Below are positions 50,402-60,375 of a stretch of 64,000 nt of DNA, one piece after another. The position numbers and the translations under genes are program-made. Numbering within the stretch: position 1 is the stretch's first letter; each line of letters starts with the position of its first letter. The DNA is from an uncultured Prevotella sp. (GTDB lineage: Bacteria; Bacteroidota; Bacteroidia; Bacteroidales; Bacteroidaceae), in contig CABUHE010000005.1 of NCBI GenBank assembly GCA_902491375.1, forward strand, positions 1-64,000, read 5' to 3'. The notes below the pieces were generated by a model that was given only the letters and a program-made list of their open reading frames with translations, made no database searches and was not told the origin of the DNA.

Positions 50402-52024
50402 ATGTTCAAAAAAGAAAAAAACACAGATTCCATGAATTTACAGCACGATAAAGATAAGCAATCAAATAAATGTCAGAAAATACTTGCCACAAGACGTTTT
50501 TTATTGGCAGCCGGTACCATCGTGTTTACATTCTGTATCAGCACACCATCATTCTCACAATCGACAAATAATGAATCGGCGAAACTCGAACAGAAATACA
50601 ATGAGATAATATTTAATCTGACTGCATCAGACAAATCTGAAAAAGATTCCCTGGAAGCAAGTAAAAACATGCTAACGCTGGCAGAACAGGGATATAACCC
50701 TGCCATGCGTTTTGTCGGCACTTATTATTATAATAAAAAGGTTTTCGACCAATATGAACACTGGTATGTCAAGGCTGCGGAGAACGGCGACTCACTTGCA
50801 CAGTTTGAATTAGGAAAGAATTACTACGAAGGCACAGGTCTGAGTAAAGACTATGCAAAGGCGGTATTCTGGTATACAAAGGCTGCTGAACTGGGACATG
50901 CCAAGGCACAAAACAACTTAGGCATTTGCTATGTGAATGGACAAGGCGTAGAACAAGACTACACAAAAGCGGCACAATGGTATACAAAGGCGGCGGAACA
51001 GGGATATGCCAAAGCGCAATACAACTTAGCTATTTGCTATGCGAACGGACAAGGCGTAGAGCAAGATTACACAAAAGTGGCAAACTGGTTTGAAAAGGCG
51101 GCAGAACAGGGAGATGACTATGCGCAATACAACTTAGGCGTTTGTTATGCGAACGGACAAGGCGTAGAGCAAGATTACACAAAAGCGGCAAAATGGTATG
51201 AAAAAGCGGCGGAACAGGGACTTGCCGATGCGCAATACAACTTAGGCGTTTGCTATTATAACGGACGAGGAGTAGAGCAAGATTACACAAAAGCGGCAAA
51301 ATGGTATGAAAAAGCAGCGGAACAAGGATATACCGATGCACAAGGCGGCTTAGCCTTGTGCTATGAAAACGGACTAGGCGTGGAGAAAGACTACGCAAAG
51401 GCTGTATTTTGGTATGAAAAGGCCGCAAAACAAGAAAATGCCTATGCACAATACATATTAGGTCTTTGCTATGCTTATGGACAAGGTGTAAAGCAAGATT
51501 ATGCGAAAGCAGCACAATGGTATACAAAGGCGGCAGAACAGGGAGATGCCTATGCACAAAACAACTTAGGCGTTTGCTATGCGAATGGACATGGCGTAGA
51601 GCAAGATTACGCGAAGGCAGTATTCTGGTATGAAAAGGCGGCAGAACAGGGACTTGCCGGTGCACAAAACAACTTAGGCTATTGCTATTACCATGGACAA
51701 GGCGTAGAACAAGATTACACGAAAGCGGCACAATGGTATACAAAGGCGGCGGAAAAGGGAGATGCCTATGCACAAAACAACTTAGGCGTTTGCTATGCGA
51801 ATGGACAAGGCGTAGAGCAAGATTACGCGAAGGCAGTATTCTGGTATGAAAAGGCGGCAGAACAGGGACTTGCCGGTGCACAAAACAACTTAGGCCTTTG
51901 CTATGCAAGTGGACAAGGCGTGAAGCAAGATTACGCAAAGGCGGTATTCTGGCTTGAAAAGGCGGCAGAACAAGGAGATGAAGATGCGCAAAATATGCTA
52001 CATATATTAAAAAGTATGAAGTAG
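50402..52024 (+). CDS. Exported Sel1-repeat (TPR-like) protein
   Basis: This 540-residue protein has an N-terminal signal or anchor segment (FLLAAGTIVFTFCIST). One diverged unit and eleven near-regular 36-residue Sel1 repeats follow, of the form AQNNLGVCYANGQGVEQDY plus KAVFWYEKAAEQG. Sel1 solenoids act as protein-binding scaffolds in signalling and envelope stress; no enzymatic domain is attached. DNA identity between some repeats is very high (for example units 8 and 10), so the repeat number is probably changing. Base use is more AT-rich than the neighbours. The first ATG is used; another lies ten codons in. Confidence 0.9.
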   Translation: MFKKEKNTDSMNLQHDKDKQSNKCQKILATRRFLLAAGTIVFTFCISTPSFSQSTNNESAKLEQKYNEIIFNLTASDKSEKDSLEASKNMLTLAEQGYNPAMRFVGTYYYNKKVFDQYEHWYVKAAENGDSLAQFELGKNYYEGTGLSKDYAKAVFWYTKAAELGHAKAQNNLGICYVNGQGVEQDYTKAAQWYTKAAEQGYAKAQYNLAICYANGQGVEQDYTKVANWFEKAAEQGDDYAQYNLGVCYANGQGVEQDYTKAAKWYEKAAEQGLADAQYNLGVCYYNGRGVEQDYTKAAKWYEKAAEQGYTDAQGGLALCYENGLGVEKDYAKAVFWYEKAAKQENAYAQYILGLCYAYGQGVKQDYAKAAQWYTKAAEQGDAYAQNNLGVCYANGHGVEQDYAKAVFWYEKAAEQGLAGAQNNLGYCYYHGQGVEQDYTKAAQWYTKAAEKGDAYAQNNLGVCYANGQGVEQDYAKAVFWYEKAAEQGLAGAQNNLGLCYASGQGVKQDYAKAVFWLEKAAEQGDEDAQNMLHILKSMK

Positions 52025-52231
52025 CAATAAAATCTTATACAGATAGGGTTAAAACATGAAAAGGAACTAATGAAATAAAAGAAATTCTCAGACTATGTTC
52101 ACACAAGATAAAATTAGTGAAACGGGGATTTGTAAAAAAAAAATCATATTTATTAAAAAATGTTTTGAACTTATCAAATAATTCTGTATATTCGCAAAAA
52201 CTTAATATTATTAACCATAAAGCCCGTTATT

Positions 52232-53350
52232 ATGAAAAAACTGATATTTATAATGTTGGCACTTGTATGCTTTACGGCATGCACCAACGACGACGAGGAC
52301 GGTCTGGAGAACAACACCGGAACTACGGTAACCCGGGAAGACGAGGGTAGGGCAGTAGAACTGAACGACACGACGCTGACACTATATCCTGACACAGACA
52401 AGGACACCGTGAATGTAGGCGCCGAGAAAGGCTGGTGGATAGAGGAGATAGCGACAGACAAAGCCACCGTGAAGCCGACTGCCGAGGAAAAACAGCTGAT
52501 GGCGGAAGGAGGAGCATACGACGCCACCTGCGACTGGATCAGCGTGAAGCGTGCAGGCAGCGGCATTGAAGTAGCTGTGGGCATGACAGACCGCGCAGAG
52601 CGGACATGCAGGCTGACACTTGCAACGGAAGACACGACGGCGACGGTGACCGTTGTGCAAAGTGACTGGTTGACAGGCTTCACCACACCCATCAACTTAT
52701 CACCAAACAGCGTAACTCTGCCGTCAGGCGGCGGCACGCAAATCTGCACTACGGACGAAAACGCGAAGTGGACAATAGACTATGTGAAGATTGACGAAAC
52801 GCAGTATAACAGTACTCTGCAAGAGAAAGAAGAATGTGGAAGAACCCACGCGTTTGATAAGACATACGAGTGGCTCACCGTGAAGCGCGAGGGAAGCAAG
52901 CTCATCGTAACAGCCGAGACGAACGACACCGGCATGGAGCGCACCTTCGAGGTGTACCTGTTTGGCGGTGATACCTACTCGATACTCACAGGCAAACAGG
53001 AAACAATGCTTACAGGCGGAGGCACGCCAATCAACCTGTCGCCAACAAGCGTAACCATGCCGGCAGGCGGCGGCACACAGACCTGCACTACGGACGAAGG
53101 CGTGAACTGGGTAATAAACGACATCACTGTGGACGGAAACATATATTGCACAACCCTACAAGAGAAAAACGAGTGCATCGACACCGGCACGTTCGAGAAC
53201 ACATACGAGTGGCTCACAGTGAAGCGCGATGGCAACAAACTCATAGTAACAACAGAACCTAACACAACCGGCAAGGAACGCACCTTCAACATACAGCTAA
53301 CGGCAGGCAACACCGGCGCAACACTCAAAGGCACGCAACCAGCCGAATAA
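52232..53350 (+). CDS. Surface lipoprotein with three BACON-like domains
   Basis: This 372-residue lipoprotein begins MKKLIFIMLALVCFTAC, a lipobox with Cys17, followed at once by TNDDED, the acidic signal that directs Bacteroidetes lipoproteins to the cell surface. Three similar beta-sandwich units follow (residues about 30-150, 150-265 and 265-372). Units 2 and 3 share PINLSPxSVT, GGGTQxCTTDE, YEWLTVKR and GKLIVT-like strands, resembling BACON-type domains. These are usually binding or spacer modules, so a ligand-binding role is possible. No SusC/SusD partner is adjacent. Confidence 0.72.
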   Translation: MKKLIFIMLALVCFTACTNDDEDGLENNTGTTVTREDEGRAVELNDTTLTLYPDTDKDTVNVGAEKGWWIEEIATDKATVKPTAEEKQLMAEGGAYDATCDWISVKRAGSGIEVAVGMTDRAERTCRLTLATEDTTATVTVVQSDWLTGFTTPINLSPNSVTLPSGGGTQICTTDENAKWTIDYVKIDETQYNSTLQEKEECGRTHAFDKTYEWLTVKREGSKLIVTAETNDTGMERTFEVYLFGGDTYSILTGKQETMLTGGGTPINLSPTSVTMPAGGGTQTCTTDEGVNWVINDITVDGNIYCTTLQEKNECIDTGTFENTYEWLTVKRDGNKLIVTTEPNTTGKERTFNIQLTAGNTGATLKGTQPAE

Positions 53351-53404
53351 CCATACAGACACAACAAACACCGACAGCTGACACTGCCGGCGCATAAATA
53401 CACA

Positions 53405-53457
53405 CCGTCCGTCCAAGCCCCAAGCAACAGAGAAGGGTAGGGCGGACGGCGAATTTT
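53405..53457 (+). terminator. Terminator after the BACON-like lipoprotein gene
   Basis: CCGTCCG (53405-53411) pairs with CGGACGG (53443-53449) across a 31-nt loop, followed by cgaattttt. It lies about 50 bp after the stop codon. Confidence 0.65.
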
Positions 53458-53511
53458 TAATGATTTTCACCTATTTACTTCTTTACTTTTTTACTTTTTC
53501 GTAAATTTGCA

Positions 53512-53519
53512 TCTTGGAT
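53512..53519 (+). promoter_or_regulatory. -7 box (TAAATTTG) of leuS
   Basis: TAAATTTG lies 48 bp before the leuS ATG. The upstream T-rich tract gives no clear -33 TTTG. No T-box leader is present. Confidence 0.4.
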
Positions 53520-53567
53520 TAAAACATTTTTTTCGTAAAATATAAAAATACAAGATACACATACGAG

Positions 53568-56486
53568 ATGGAATACAACTTCAACGAGATTGAGAAGAAA
53601 TGGCAGAAGCGGTGGGCTGATGAAAAGACCTACCACGTAAGCGAAGACGAAAGCAAACGCAAGTTTTACGTGCTGAACATGTTCCCTTATCCGTCAGGTG
53701 CAGGACTGCACGTAGGCCACCCCTTAGGATACATCGCGTCAGACATATACGCACGCTACAAGCGCATGAGCGGATACAACGTGCTGAACCCTATGGGATA
53801 CGACGCATACGGACTGCCGGCAGAGCAGTACGCCATACAGACAGGACAGCACCCGGCAGTAACTACGGAACAGAACATAAACCACTACCGCGAACAGCTG
53901 GACAAAATCGGATTCTCGTTCGACTGGGACAGAGAGGTGCGCACGTGCGACCCTAAATATTACAAGTGGACACAGTGGGCGTTCCAGAAGATGTTCAACT
54001 CGTTCTACTGCAACACCTGCCACAAGGCGCAGCCGATAGAGAAGCTCGTTGAGCACTTCAACCAGAAGGGCACCGAGGGACTCGACGTGGCACAGGGCGA
54101 GGAGCTGAGCTTCACGGCCGACGAGTGGTGCGCCATGAGCGAAAAGGAGCAGCAGCAGGTGCTGATGAACTACCGCATAGCCTACCTGGGCGAGACGATG
54201 GTGAACTGGTGCGCCGGACTGGGCACCGTGCTTGCCAACGACGAGGTGGTAGACGGCGTGAGCGTGCGCGGCGGTTATCCCGTTGTTCAGAAGAAGATGA
54301 TGCAATGGTGCCTGCGTGTCAGCGCATACGCACAGCGTCTGCTCGACGGACTGGACACCGTGGACTGGACAGAGTCGCTTAAGGAGACGCAGCGCAACTG
54401 GATAGGACGCTCGGAAGGAACGGAGATGGAATTTGAAGTGAAGAGTGATGAACGAAGAACGAAGAATCAGAATGACCCGTCACAAGAGAATTCTTCACTC
54501 TCCACTCTTAACTCTTCGTTTAAATTCACAATCTTCACTACCCGCTCCGACACAATATTCGGCGTGACCTTCATGGTGCTTGCACCGGAGAGCGAACTCG
54601 TTGAAAAACTCACTACACCTGAGCAGAAGGCCGAGGTAGACGCATATATAGAAAGAACCAAGAAGCGCACCGAGCGCGAGCGCATCAGCGACCGCTCTGT
54701 TACAGGCGTGTTCTCAGGCTCTTACGCAATAAATCCGTTCACAGGCGAGAATATTCCAATCTGGATTTCTGACTACGTGCTGGCAGGATATGGTACAGGA
54801 GCCATCATGGCTGTGCCTGCTCACGATTCGCGCGACTATGCTTTCGCCAAGCACTTCGGACTTGAGATACGTCCGCTCATCGAGGGCTGCGACGTCAGTG
54901 AAGAGAGCTTCGACGCTAAGGAAGGTATTGTTTGCAACTCACCAAAGAGTGGAGTAGAGACTCTCGACGGCTTCTCACTCAACGGACTGACCGTAAAGGA
55001 AGCCATAAAGAAAACAAAGGAATTTGTAACTTCTCACCACATGGGCCGCGTCAAGGTTAACTACCGCCTGCGCGACGCCATCTTCTCACGCCAGCGCTAC
55101 TGGGGCGAACCGTTCCCCGTATATTACAAGGACGGCATGCCCTACATGATTCCGGCCGAATGTCTGCCGCTCGAACTCCCTGAGATTGACCAGTATAAGC
55201 CTACCGAGACAGGCGAGCCGCCACTCGGACACGCAAAGAAATGGGCCTGGGACACAGAGAAAAACGAGGTTGTAGACAAGAGTCTGATAGACAACAAAAC
55301 CGTATTCCCGCTCGAACTGAACACTATGCCGGGCTTCGCAGGCTCGTCAGCATATTACCTGAGATACATGGACCCGAAGGACAACGACGCTCTTGTAAGC
55401 AAAAGCGCTGACCAATACTGGCGCAACGTTGACCTCTACGTAGGCGGAACAGAACACGCTACGGGTCACCTTATCTACTCACGCTTTTGGAACAAGTTCC
55501 TCTTCGACCTCGGCGTATCGTGCGAGGAAGAACCGTTCAAGAAGCTCGTAAATCAGGGAATGATACAGGGTCGCTCAAACTTCGTTTACCGTGTAAACTC
55601 TGACGACCACAATGCAGCGCCTGTATTCGTAAGCCACGGACTGAAAGACAAATACGACGTTACTCCTATACACGTTGACGTGAACATCGTTCATGCCGAC
55701 GTTCTCGACACTGAGGCCTTCAAGGCATGGCGCCCTGAATATGCCAACGCAGAGTTCATACTCGAAGACGGCAAGTACGTATGCGGATGGGCAATCGAGA
55801 AAATGTCTAAGTCGATGTTCAACGTTGTCAACCCCGACATGATAGTCGAGAAATACGGCGCCGACACGCTCCGTCTTTATGAAATGTTCCTCGGTCCGGT
55901 AGAACAGAGCAAGCCGTGGGATACCAACGGAATAGACGGCTGCCACCGCTTCCTCAAGAAGTTCTGGGCACTGTTCTGCGACAAGGACGGCATGAAGCAG
56001 CTCGACTGCGGTGAGCCTACTGCCGAGGAACTGAAGACAGTCCACAAGCTAATAAAGAAGGTAACTGCCGACATCGAGAACTTCAGCTACAACACATCAG
56101 TAGCTGCATTCATGATCTGCGTGGGCGAACTGGCACAGCTGAAATGCCGCAACAAGGAGATGCTCGCCACAATCGTAAGACTTATTGCTCCGTTCGCACC
56201 GCATATTGCGGAGGAGCTGTGGCACATGCTGGGCAACGAGGGCACAGTATGCGACGCCCAATGGCCTGAATACAATGAGAAATACCTCATTGAAAGCACT
56301 GTGCAGATGACAATATCATTCAACGGTAAGGCACGCTTCCAGATGCAGTTCGCAGCCGACGCCGACAGCAAGACCATCGAAGAGGCCGCTCTGGCCGATG
56401 ACCGCTCGAAGAAGTACATCGGTGACAAACGCGTGGTTAAGGTCATCGTTGTACCTAAGAAGATTGTAAACATCGTTGTCAAATAA
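53568..56486 (+). CDS. leuS: Leucyl-tRNA synthetase with a repeat-derived insertion
   Basis: This 972-residue class Ia synthetase charges tRNA-Leu with leucine. The HIGH-type motif is in YPSGAGLHVGHPLGY and the KMSKS loop is at 745-749 (KMSKS). The editing domain begins after FTIFTTRSDTIFG. Residues about 291-319, between EGTEMEFE and FKFTIF, are encoded by a GAAGAGT/ACTCTTC repeat and are Ser/Asn/Lys-rich (for example NSSLSTLNSS). I know of no equivalent in standard LeuRS. The frame is intact, so the enzyme is probably active. It is followed by yitT after 101 bp. Confidence 0.97.
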   Translation: MEYNFNEIEKKWQKRWADEKTYHVSEDESKRKFYVLNMFPYPSGAGLHVGHPLGYIASDIYARYKRMSGYNVLNPMGYDAYGLPAEQYAIQTGQHPAVTTEQNINHYREQLDKIGFSFDWDREVRTCDPKYYKWTQWAFQKMFNSFYCNTCHKAQPIEKLVEHFNQKGTEGLDVAQGEELSFTADEWCAMSEKEQQQVLMNYRIAYLGETMVNWCAGLGTVLANDEVVDGVSVRGGYPVVQKKMMQWCLRVSAYAQRLLDGLDTVDWTESLKETQRNWIGRSEGTEMEFEVKSDERRTKNQNDPSQENSSLSTLNSSFKFTIFTTRSDTIFGVTFMVLAPESELVEKLTTPEQKAEVDAYIERTKKRTERERISDRSVTGVFSGSYAINPFTGENIPIWISDYVLAGYGTGAIMAVPAHDSRDYAFAKHFGLEIRPLIEGCDVSEESFDAKEGIVCNSPKSGVETLDGFSLNGLTVKEAIKKTKEFVTSHHMGRVKVNYRLRDAIFSRQRYWGEPFPVYYKDGMPYMIPAECLPLELPEIDQYKPTETGEPPLGHAKKWAWDTEKNEVVDKSLIDNKTVFPLELNTMPGFAGSSAYYLRYMDPKDNDALVSKSADQYWRNVDLYVGGTEHATGHLIYSRFWNKFLFDLGVSCEEEPFKKLVNQGMIQGRSNFVYRVNSDDHNAAPVFVSHGLKDKYDVTPIHVDVNIVHADVLDTEAFKAWRPEYANAEFILEDGKYVCGWAIEKMSKSMFNVVNPDMIVEKYGADTLRLYEMFLGPVEQSKPWDTNGIDGCHRFLKKFWALFCDKDGMKQLDCGEPTAEELKTVHKLIKKVTADIENFSYNTSVAAFMICVGELAQLKCRNKEMLATIVRLIAPFAPHIAEELWHMLGNEGTVCDAQWPEYNEKYLIESTVQMTISFNGKARFQMQFAADADSKTIEEAALADDRSKKYIGDKRVVKVIVVPKKIVNIVVK
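54435..54521. repeat. 7-bp-family inverted repeat inserted inside leuS
   Basis: The left arm (54435-54468, GAAGTGAAGAGTGATG and on) and the right arm (54488-54521, GAATTCTTCACTCT and on) are imperfect complements. The element is about 87 bp, a multiple of three, and keeps the reading frame. Its arms match the GAAGAGT and ACTCTTC blocks at 24.4 and 48.6-49.06 kb. Confidence 0.8.
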
Positions 56487-56587
56487 TACATAAAACAGAC
56501 AACCCACACAACCCGGCGGACAGGCAAGCCGCGCAGATAAACATCAGCCAACGGCCAGCCTGCCCGCCGACTTAATAACAGAATACT

Positions 56588-57532
56588 ATGATTAAACAAG
56601 CAATAAAGAATGAGGTAAGAGACTACGTGAACATAACGCTCGGCCTTATGCTCTACACGTTCGCCTTTACGGTGTTTCTCCTGCCTTACGAGATTGTTAC
56701 CGGAGGTATCGCGGGAATCGGAGCTGTAATATTCTACGCCACCAAATTCCCCGTGCAGTACACATTCTTCATAATCAACGCCGTGCTTATCGTGGCCGCG
56801 CTGAAGATTCTCGGCTGGCGATTCCTGATGAAGACAATCTACGCCACGTTCATGCTCACGTTCCTGCTCGACGTGGCACAGAGAGTAGTCATGCGGCCCG
56901 ACGGCTCGTTCTACAAGCTGCTCGGCGAGGGCAACGACTTCATGTCGCTCGTCATTGGCTGTATGATGACAGGAACTGCGCTTGCAATAGTATTCCTGAA
57001 CAACGGATCTACGGGCGGAACCGACATTATTGCGGCAGCGGTCAACAAATACCGAAACATATCGCTCGGCCGTGTCATTCTGCTGATTGACGTATGTATC
57101 GTGGGCAGCTGTCTTTTCATAGACACGTTCGGTCCATTCCAGATACGCTGTCAGAAGGTTGTGTTTGGTTTCTGTACAATGTTCATCGAGTGCAACATGC
57201 TCGACTACGTCATGAACTGGCAGCGCCAGTCGGTGCAGTTTATGATATTCTCAAAGAAATACCAGGAGATAGCCAACGCTATAGCCAAGACCACCGACCA
57301 CAGTCTGACGATACTCGACGGTCATGGATGGTACAGCGGCAAGCCGACGAAAGTTGTATGTCTGCTGGCTAAAAAACGCGAGAGCGTAACGATATTCAAA
57401 CTTATAAAGTCAATCGACCCCAACGCTTTCGTAAGCCAAAGCTCCGTTATCGGAGTCTACGGCGAAGGCTTCGACCAGATAAAGGTAAAAGTCCCGAAGA
57501 AAATGAAAAATCAGATTGACGGAAAAGTATAG
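56588..57532 (+). CDS. YitT-family membrane protein with C-terminal DUF2179
   Basis: The 314-residue protein has five or six hydrophobic segments in the first 200 residues (for example YTFAFTVFLLPYEIVTGGIA and LVIGCMMTGTALAIVFLNNG). A soluble C-terminal DUF2179-type domain follows (HSLTILDGHGWYSGKPTKVV). YitT proteins are common but their transported substrate is unknown; phosphatidylserine or amino-acid-linked roles have been proposed for relatives only. It shares the leuS-yitT-rdgB-porZ-acyltransferase direction and is 47 bp before rdgB. Confidence 0.88.
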   Translation: MIKQAIKNEVRDYVNITLGLMLYTFAFTVFLLPYEIVTGGIAGIGAVIFYATKFPVQYTFFIINAVLIVAALKILGWRFLMKTIYATFMLTFLLDVAQRVVMRPDGSFYKLLGEGNDFMSLVIGCMMTGTALAIVFLNNGSTGGTDIIAAAVNKYRNISLGRVILLIDVCIVGSCLFIDTFGPFQIRCQKVVFGFCTMFIECNMLDYVMNWQRQSVQFMIFSKKYQEIANAIAKTTDHSLTILDGHGWYSGKPTKVVCLLAKKRESVTIFKLIKSIDPNAFVSQSSVIGVYGEGFDQIKVKVPKKMKNQIDGKV

Positions 57533-57579
57533 GCAAGAAATTGACTGTTTTACCGTTAAATATAAATAAAAGACAGATA

Positions 57580-58176
57580 ATGAGAAAAATAGTTTTCGCA
57601 ACAAACAACAAGAACAAGCTCGCAGAGATACGCGAAATGCTGGCAGGAAGCGGCATAGAGGTTGTCTCTCTCGCCGACATCGGCTGCCACGACGACATTC
57701 CCGAAACTTCTGACACTATTGAAGGCAACGCCCTTCAAAAGGCAAGATACATCCACGACAAATATCATCTGAGCTGCTTCGCTGACGACACTGGTCTTGA
57801 AGTAAACGCACTCGGAGGCGCTCCCGGTGTATATTCGGCACGCTATGCCGGCGGCGAAGGACACGACAGCGAGGCCAACATGGCAAAACTGCTCGCCAAT
57901 CTTGAGGACAAGACCGACCGCAGCGCACGCTTCCGCACCGTAGTAGCTCTGATTCTCAACGAGGAACAAGGTCGTGAAGAGCTGTTTGAAGGCATCGTAA
58001 CAGGCGAGATTATCCGAGAGAGAAGGGGAGGAGAGGGCTTCGGCTACGACCCTATTTTCCGTCCTGACGGTTACGACAAGACCTTCGCAGAACTTGGACA
58101 TGAGATAAAGAACAAAATCTCACACCGCGCAAAGGCAGTAGCAAAGCTGACCGAATATCTGCGCAGCCTTGCATAA
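57580..58176 (+). CDS. rdgB: XTP/dITP pyrophosphatase (RdgB/HAM1)
   Basis: This 198-residue house-cleaning enzyme hydrolyses dITP, dXTP and ITP to the monophosphates, preventing their incorporation. The nucleotide-binding N-terminus MRKIVFATNNKNKLAEIREM fixes the start at 57580. The family motifs FADDTGLEVNALGGAPG and GGEGFGYDPIF are both present. Length is normal. Confidence 0.96.
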   Translation: MRKIVFATNNKNKLAEIREMLAGSGIEVVSLADIGCHDDIPETSDTIEGNALQKARYIHDKYHLSCFADDTGLEVNALGGAPGVYSARYAGGEGHDSEANMAKLLANLEDKTDRSARFRTVVALILNEEQGREELFEGIVTGEIIRERRGGEGFGYDPIFRPDGYDKTFAELGHEIKNKISHRAKAVAKLTEYLRSLA

Positions 58177-58233
58177 TATGACAACGCACACTGCCTGACT
58201 CATAATCTGCTTATACATATAAAATAACGACTT

Positions 58234-60348
58234 ATGCTGAAAATGTTTGCTCACTTCCCTACAATTATCAGAACAATAGCCGCGGCATTGCTGGCTTTCG
58301 TTACGCTTGCGCCCGTCAGTGCGCAGGACTACGAAACCGCAAAGTGGCGTTACTACCTGAGTTACAGTGACATAACCGAGATAGAGCCAACCGGCAAACA
58401 GACTTTCGTGCTGGCTTCAAACTGTCTTTATTCATATAATCCGACAGACGGCGCTGTAACTACATACGATAAGACCGGTGTGCTGAGTGACGTAGGGATA
58501 AAGCATATAGCATGGTCGAAGAACGTAAGAAAGCTCGTTATCGCTTACGATAACGCAAACATTGACCTCATGACGCGCGACGGCAGCGTAACTAACGTGC
58601 CCGACCTATATATTAAGGAAACCACGCTCGACAAGACAATAAACAACATTTACATCTACAACCGCTTCGCTTATCTGTCGACAGGCTTCGGCATCGTTAA
58701 GCTCGACTTGAGCGACGGCAGCATTCTTGAGAGCTACGTGCTCGGCTACAACGTCGACTACTGCTACATAGAAGGCAACAGCATCTATGCAGCGTCGGCA
58801 GAGAAAGGACTGTACAGCTGTACGCTCGACAAGAACGTTATGGACAGCAACAACTGGACAAAAGCCGGCGAATATACTCCGCAGACCAACGACAGGACAA
58901 ATGTCTATGACTCTACGACCGGCTACTACTGGACAAAGACCGACAGCAACATGCTGACTTACTACACCGTAGGCGAAGACGGCAGCCGTACTTATCTGAC
59001 CGAAGGCGTGAAGCCCGACGGCCCTGACTCTAACGACTTCTACCGCATTTTCTTCAACAACGGCAAGCTTTACGGCGTGTCGGGTATCTGGTGGCAGAAC
59101 ACTGACGGCAACCGCCCCGGCGAGGTTTACGTCTGGGACGGCAGCAAGTGGAGCAAGTTCGACAAGCCAAACGACCTGGCTTCGGGCCAGCCTTACGTCG
59201 ACCCTATATGTATGGTGTTCGACCCTACAAAGCCGGGACACACAATGGTCGGCACAAAGAGCGGACTGTATGAGTTTCAGGACAACAGCTACGTAGGCAA
59301 CTACAACATATACAACAGCGGCATTGAATCGGCTTTTGACACATACAACTTCACTATTATTTCGTCAGGAGTCTACGATGCGGTAGGCAATCTGTGGGTT
59401 CTCAACCCACTGACCGACAACGCTATAAAGAGGTTTACACCAAGTGTAAACTTATGGAAATCATTTCCACATACAGAACTCAGCGGACTTAAAGCCTACG
59501 AGCTGGCTCACCTGTTCATCAGTCAGACAAACGGCCGTATGTGGTTCATCAACAATTATTATAACGAAGCAAGGCTTTACTCTTACGACTACTCCAACGA
59601 CTCGCTGATAAGTTACGGCCCTAAGTTCATCAACCAATACAGTACAGAGGTAAGTCCGCATTACATATTCTGCTCTGAAGAAGACAAGAACGGCAACGTA
59701 TGGATAGGCACCGACGTAGGTCCTATTTACCTCTCGGCTGAGAGCATACAGCAAGGATCTACTGTGTTCACCCAATACGCCGTACCGCGTAACGACGGCA
59801 CCAACTACGCCGATTATCTGCTCGCCAACATCGACATCCGCGCAATGGCTATCGACGGCGGCAACCGCAAGTGGTTCGGCTCAAACAACAACGGCGTGTT
59901 CCTCGTCAGCGACGACTGCAACACTCAGGTCTACCACTTCACCAGCGAAAACTCTCCGCTGCTGTCAGACATTATCCAGGGCATAGCAATCAACGGTACA
60001 ACGGGCGAGGTGTTCATAGCAACAGACAAAGGACTATGCTCGTTCCGCAGCGACGCTACCGAGCCGTCTGACGAGATAGTAAAAGACAACGTCTACGCAT
60101 ATCCCAACCCCGTGAAGCCCGACTATACCGGCCCTATCACAATAGTAGGACTGACGCTCAACGCCGACATCAAGATTGTAACAGCCAACGGCACTCTCGT
60201 GAACCAGGGCACAAGCACCGGCGGCTCGTACACATGGGACGGATGCGACCTTAACGGCAAGCGCGTGGCAAGCGGAGTCTACATGGTGGAGACAGCAACC
60301 GCCGAGGGCGAGAAGGGCACAGTCTGCAAGATAGCCGTAGTAAACTGA
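58234..60348 (+). CDS. porZ: PorZ-like type IX secretion surface protein
   Basis: This 704-residue protein has a signal peptide (RTIAAALLAFVTLAPVSAQ). Two beta-propeller regions follow, with repeated blade-type strands such as TGFGIVKLDLSDGSI and TDKGLCSFRS. It ends in a type IX secretion sorting domain, seen as VYAYPNPVKPDYTGPITIVG, ITVAN-like strands and VASGVYMVET. In Porphyromonas gingivalis PorZ is part of the surface attachment complex that transfers anionic LPS to cargo. The order and length fit PorZ, so a type IX system is expected elsewhere in the genome. Confidence 0.8.
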   Translation: MLKMFAHFPTIIRTIAAALLAFVTLAPVSAQDYETAKWRYYLSYSDITEIEPTGKQTFVLASNCLYSYNPTDGAVTTYDKTGVLSDVGIKHIAWSKNVRKLVIAYDNANIDLMTRDGSVTNVPDLYIKETTLDKTINNIYIYNRFAYLSTGFGIVKLDLSDGSILESYVLGYNVDYCYIEGNSIYAASAEKGLYSCTLDKNVMDSNNWTKAGEYTPQTNDRTNVYDSTTGYYWTKTDSNMLTYYTVGEDGSRTYLTEGVKPDGPDSNDFYRIFFNNGKLYGVSGIWWQNTDGNRPGEVYVWDGSKWSKFDKPNDLASGQPYVDPICMVFDPTKPGHTMVGTKSGLYEFQDNSYVGNYNIYNSGIESAFDTYNFTIISSGVYDAVGNLWVLNPLTDNAIKRFTPSVNLWKSFPHTELSGLKAYELAHLFISQTNGRMWFINNYYNEARLYSYDYSNDSLISYGPKFINQYSTEVSPHYIFCSEEDKNGNVWIGTDVGPIYLSAESIQQGSTVFTQYAVPRNDGTNYADYLLANIDIRAMAIDGGNRKWFGSNNNGVFLVSDDCNTQVYHFTSENSPLLSDIIQGIAINGTTGEVFIATDKGLCSFRSDATEPSDEIVKDNVYAYPNPVKPDYTGPITIVGLTLNADIKIVTANGTLVNQGTSTGGSYTWDGCDLNGKRVASGVYMVETATAEGEKGTVCKIAVVN

Positions 60349-60375
60349 CATGACGGACACTGAAAACATCTGATA

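Noticed and set aside
51030..51938. 302-codon open frame on the minus strand across the Sel1 gene
   Set aside because: It is antisense to the Sel1 repeats, and its periodic His/Leu/Val/Ser-rich sequence simply mirrors the 108-bp repeats of the plus-strand gene.
53460..53567. T-box leader before leuS
   Set aside because: The leader is short and AT-rich and lacks the conserved T-box bulge and specifier-loop features.
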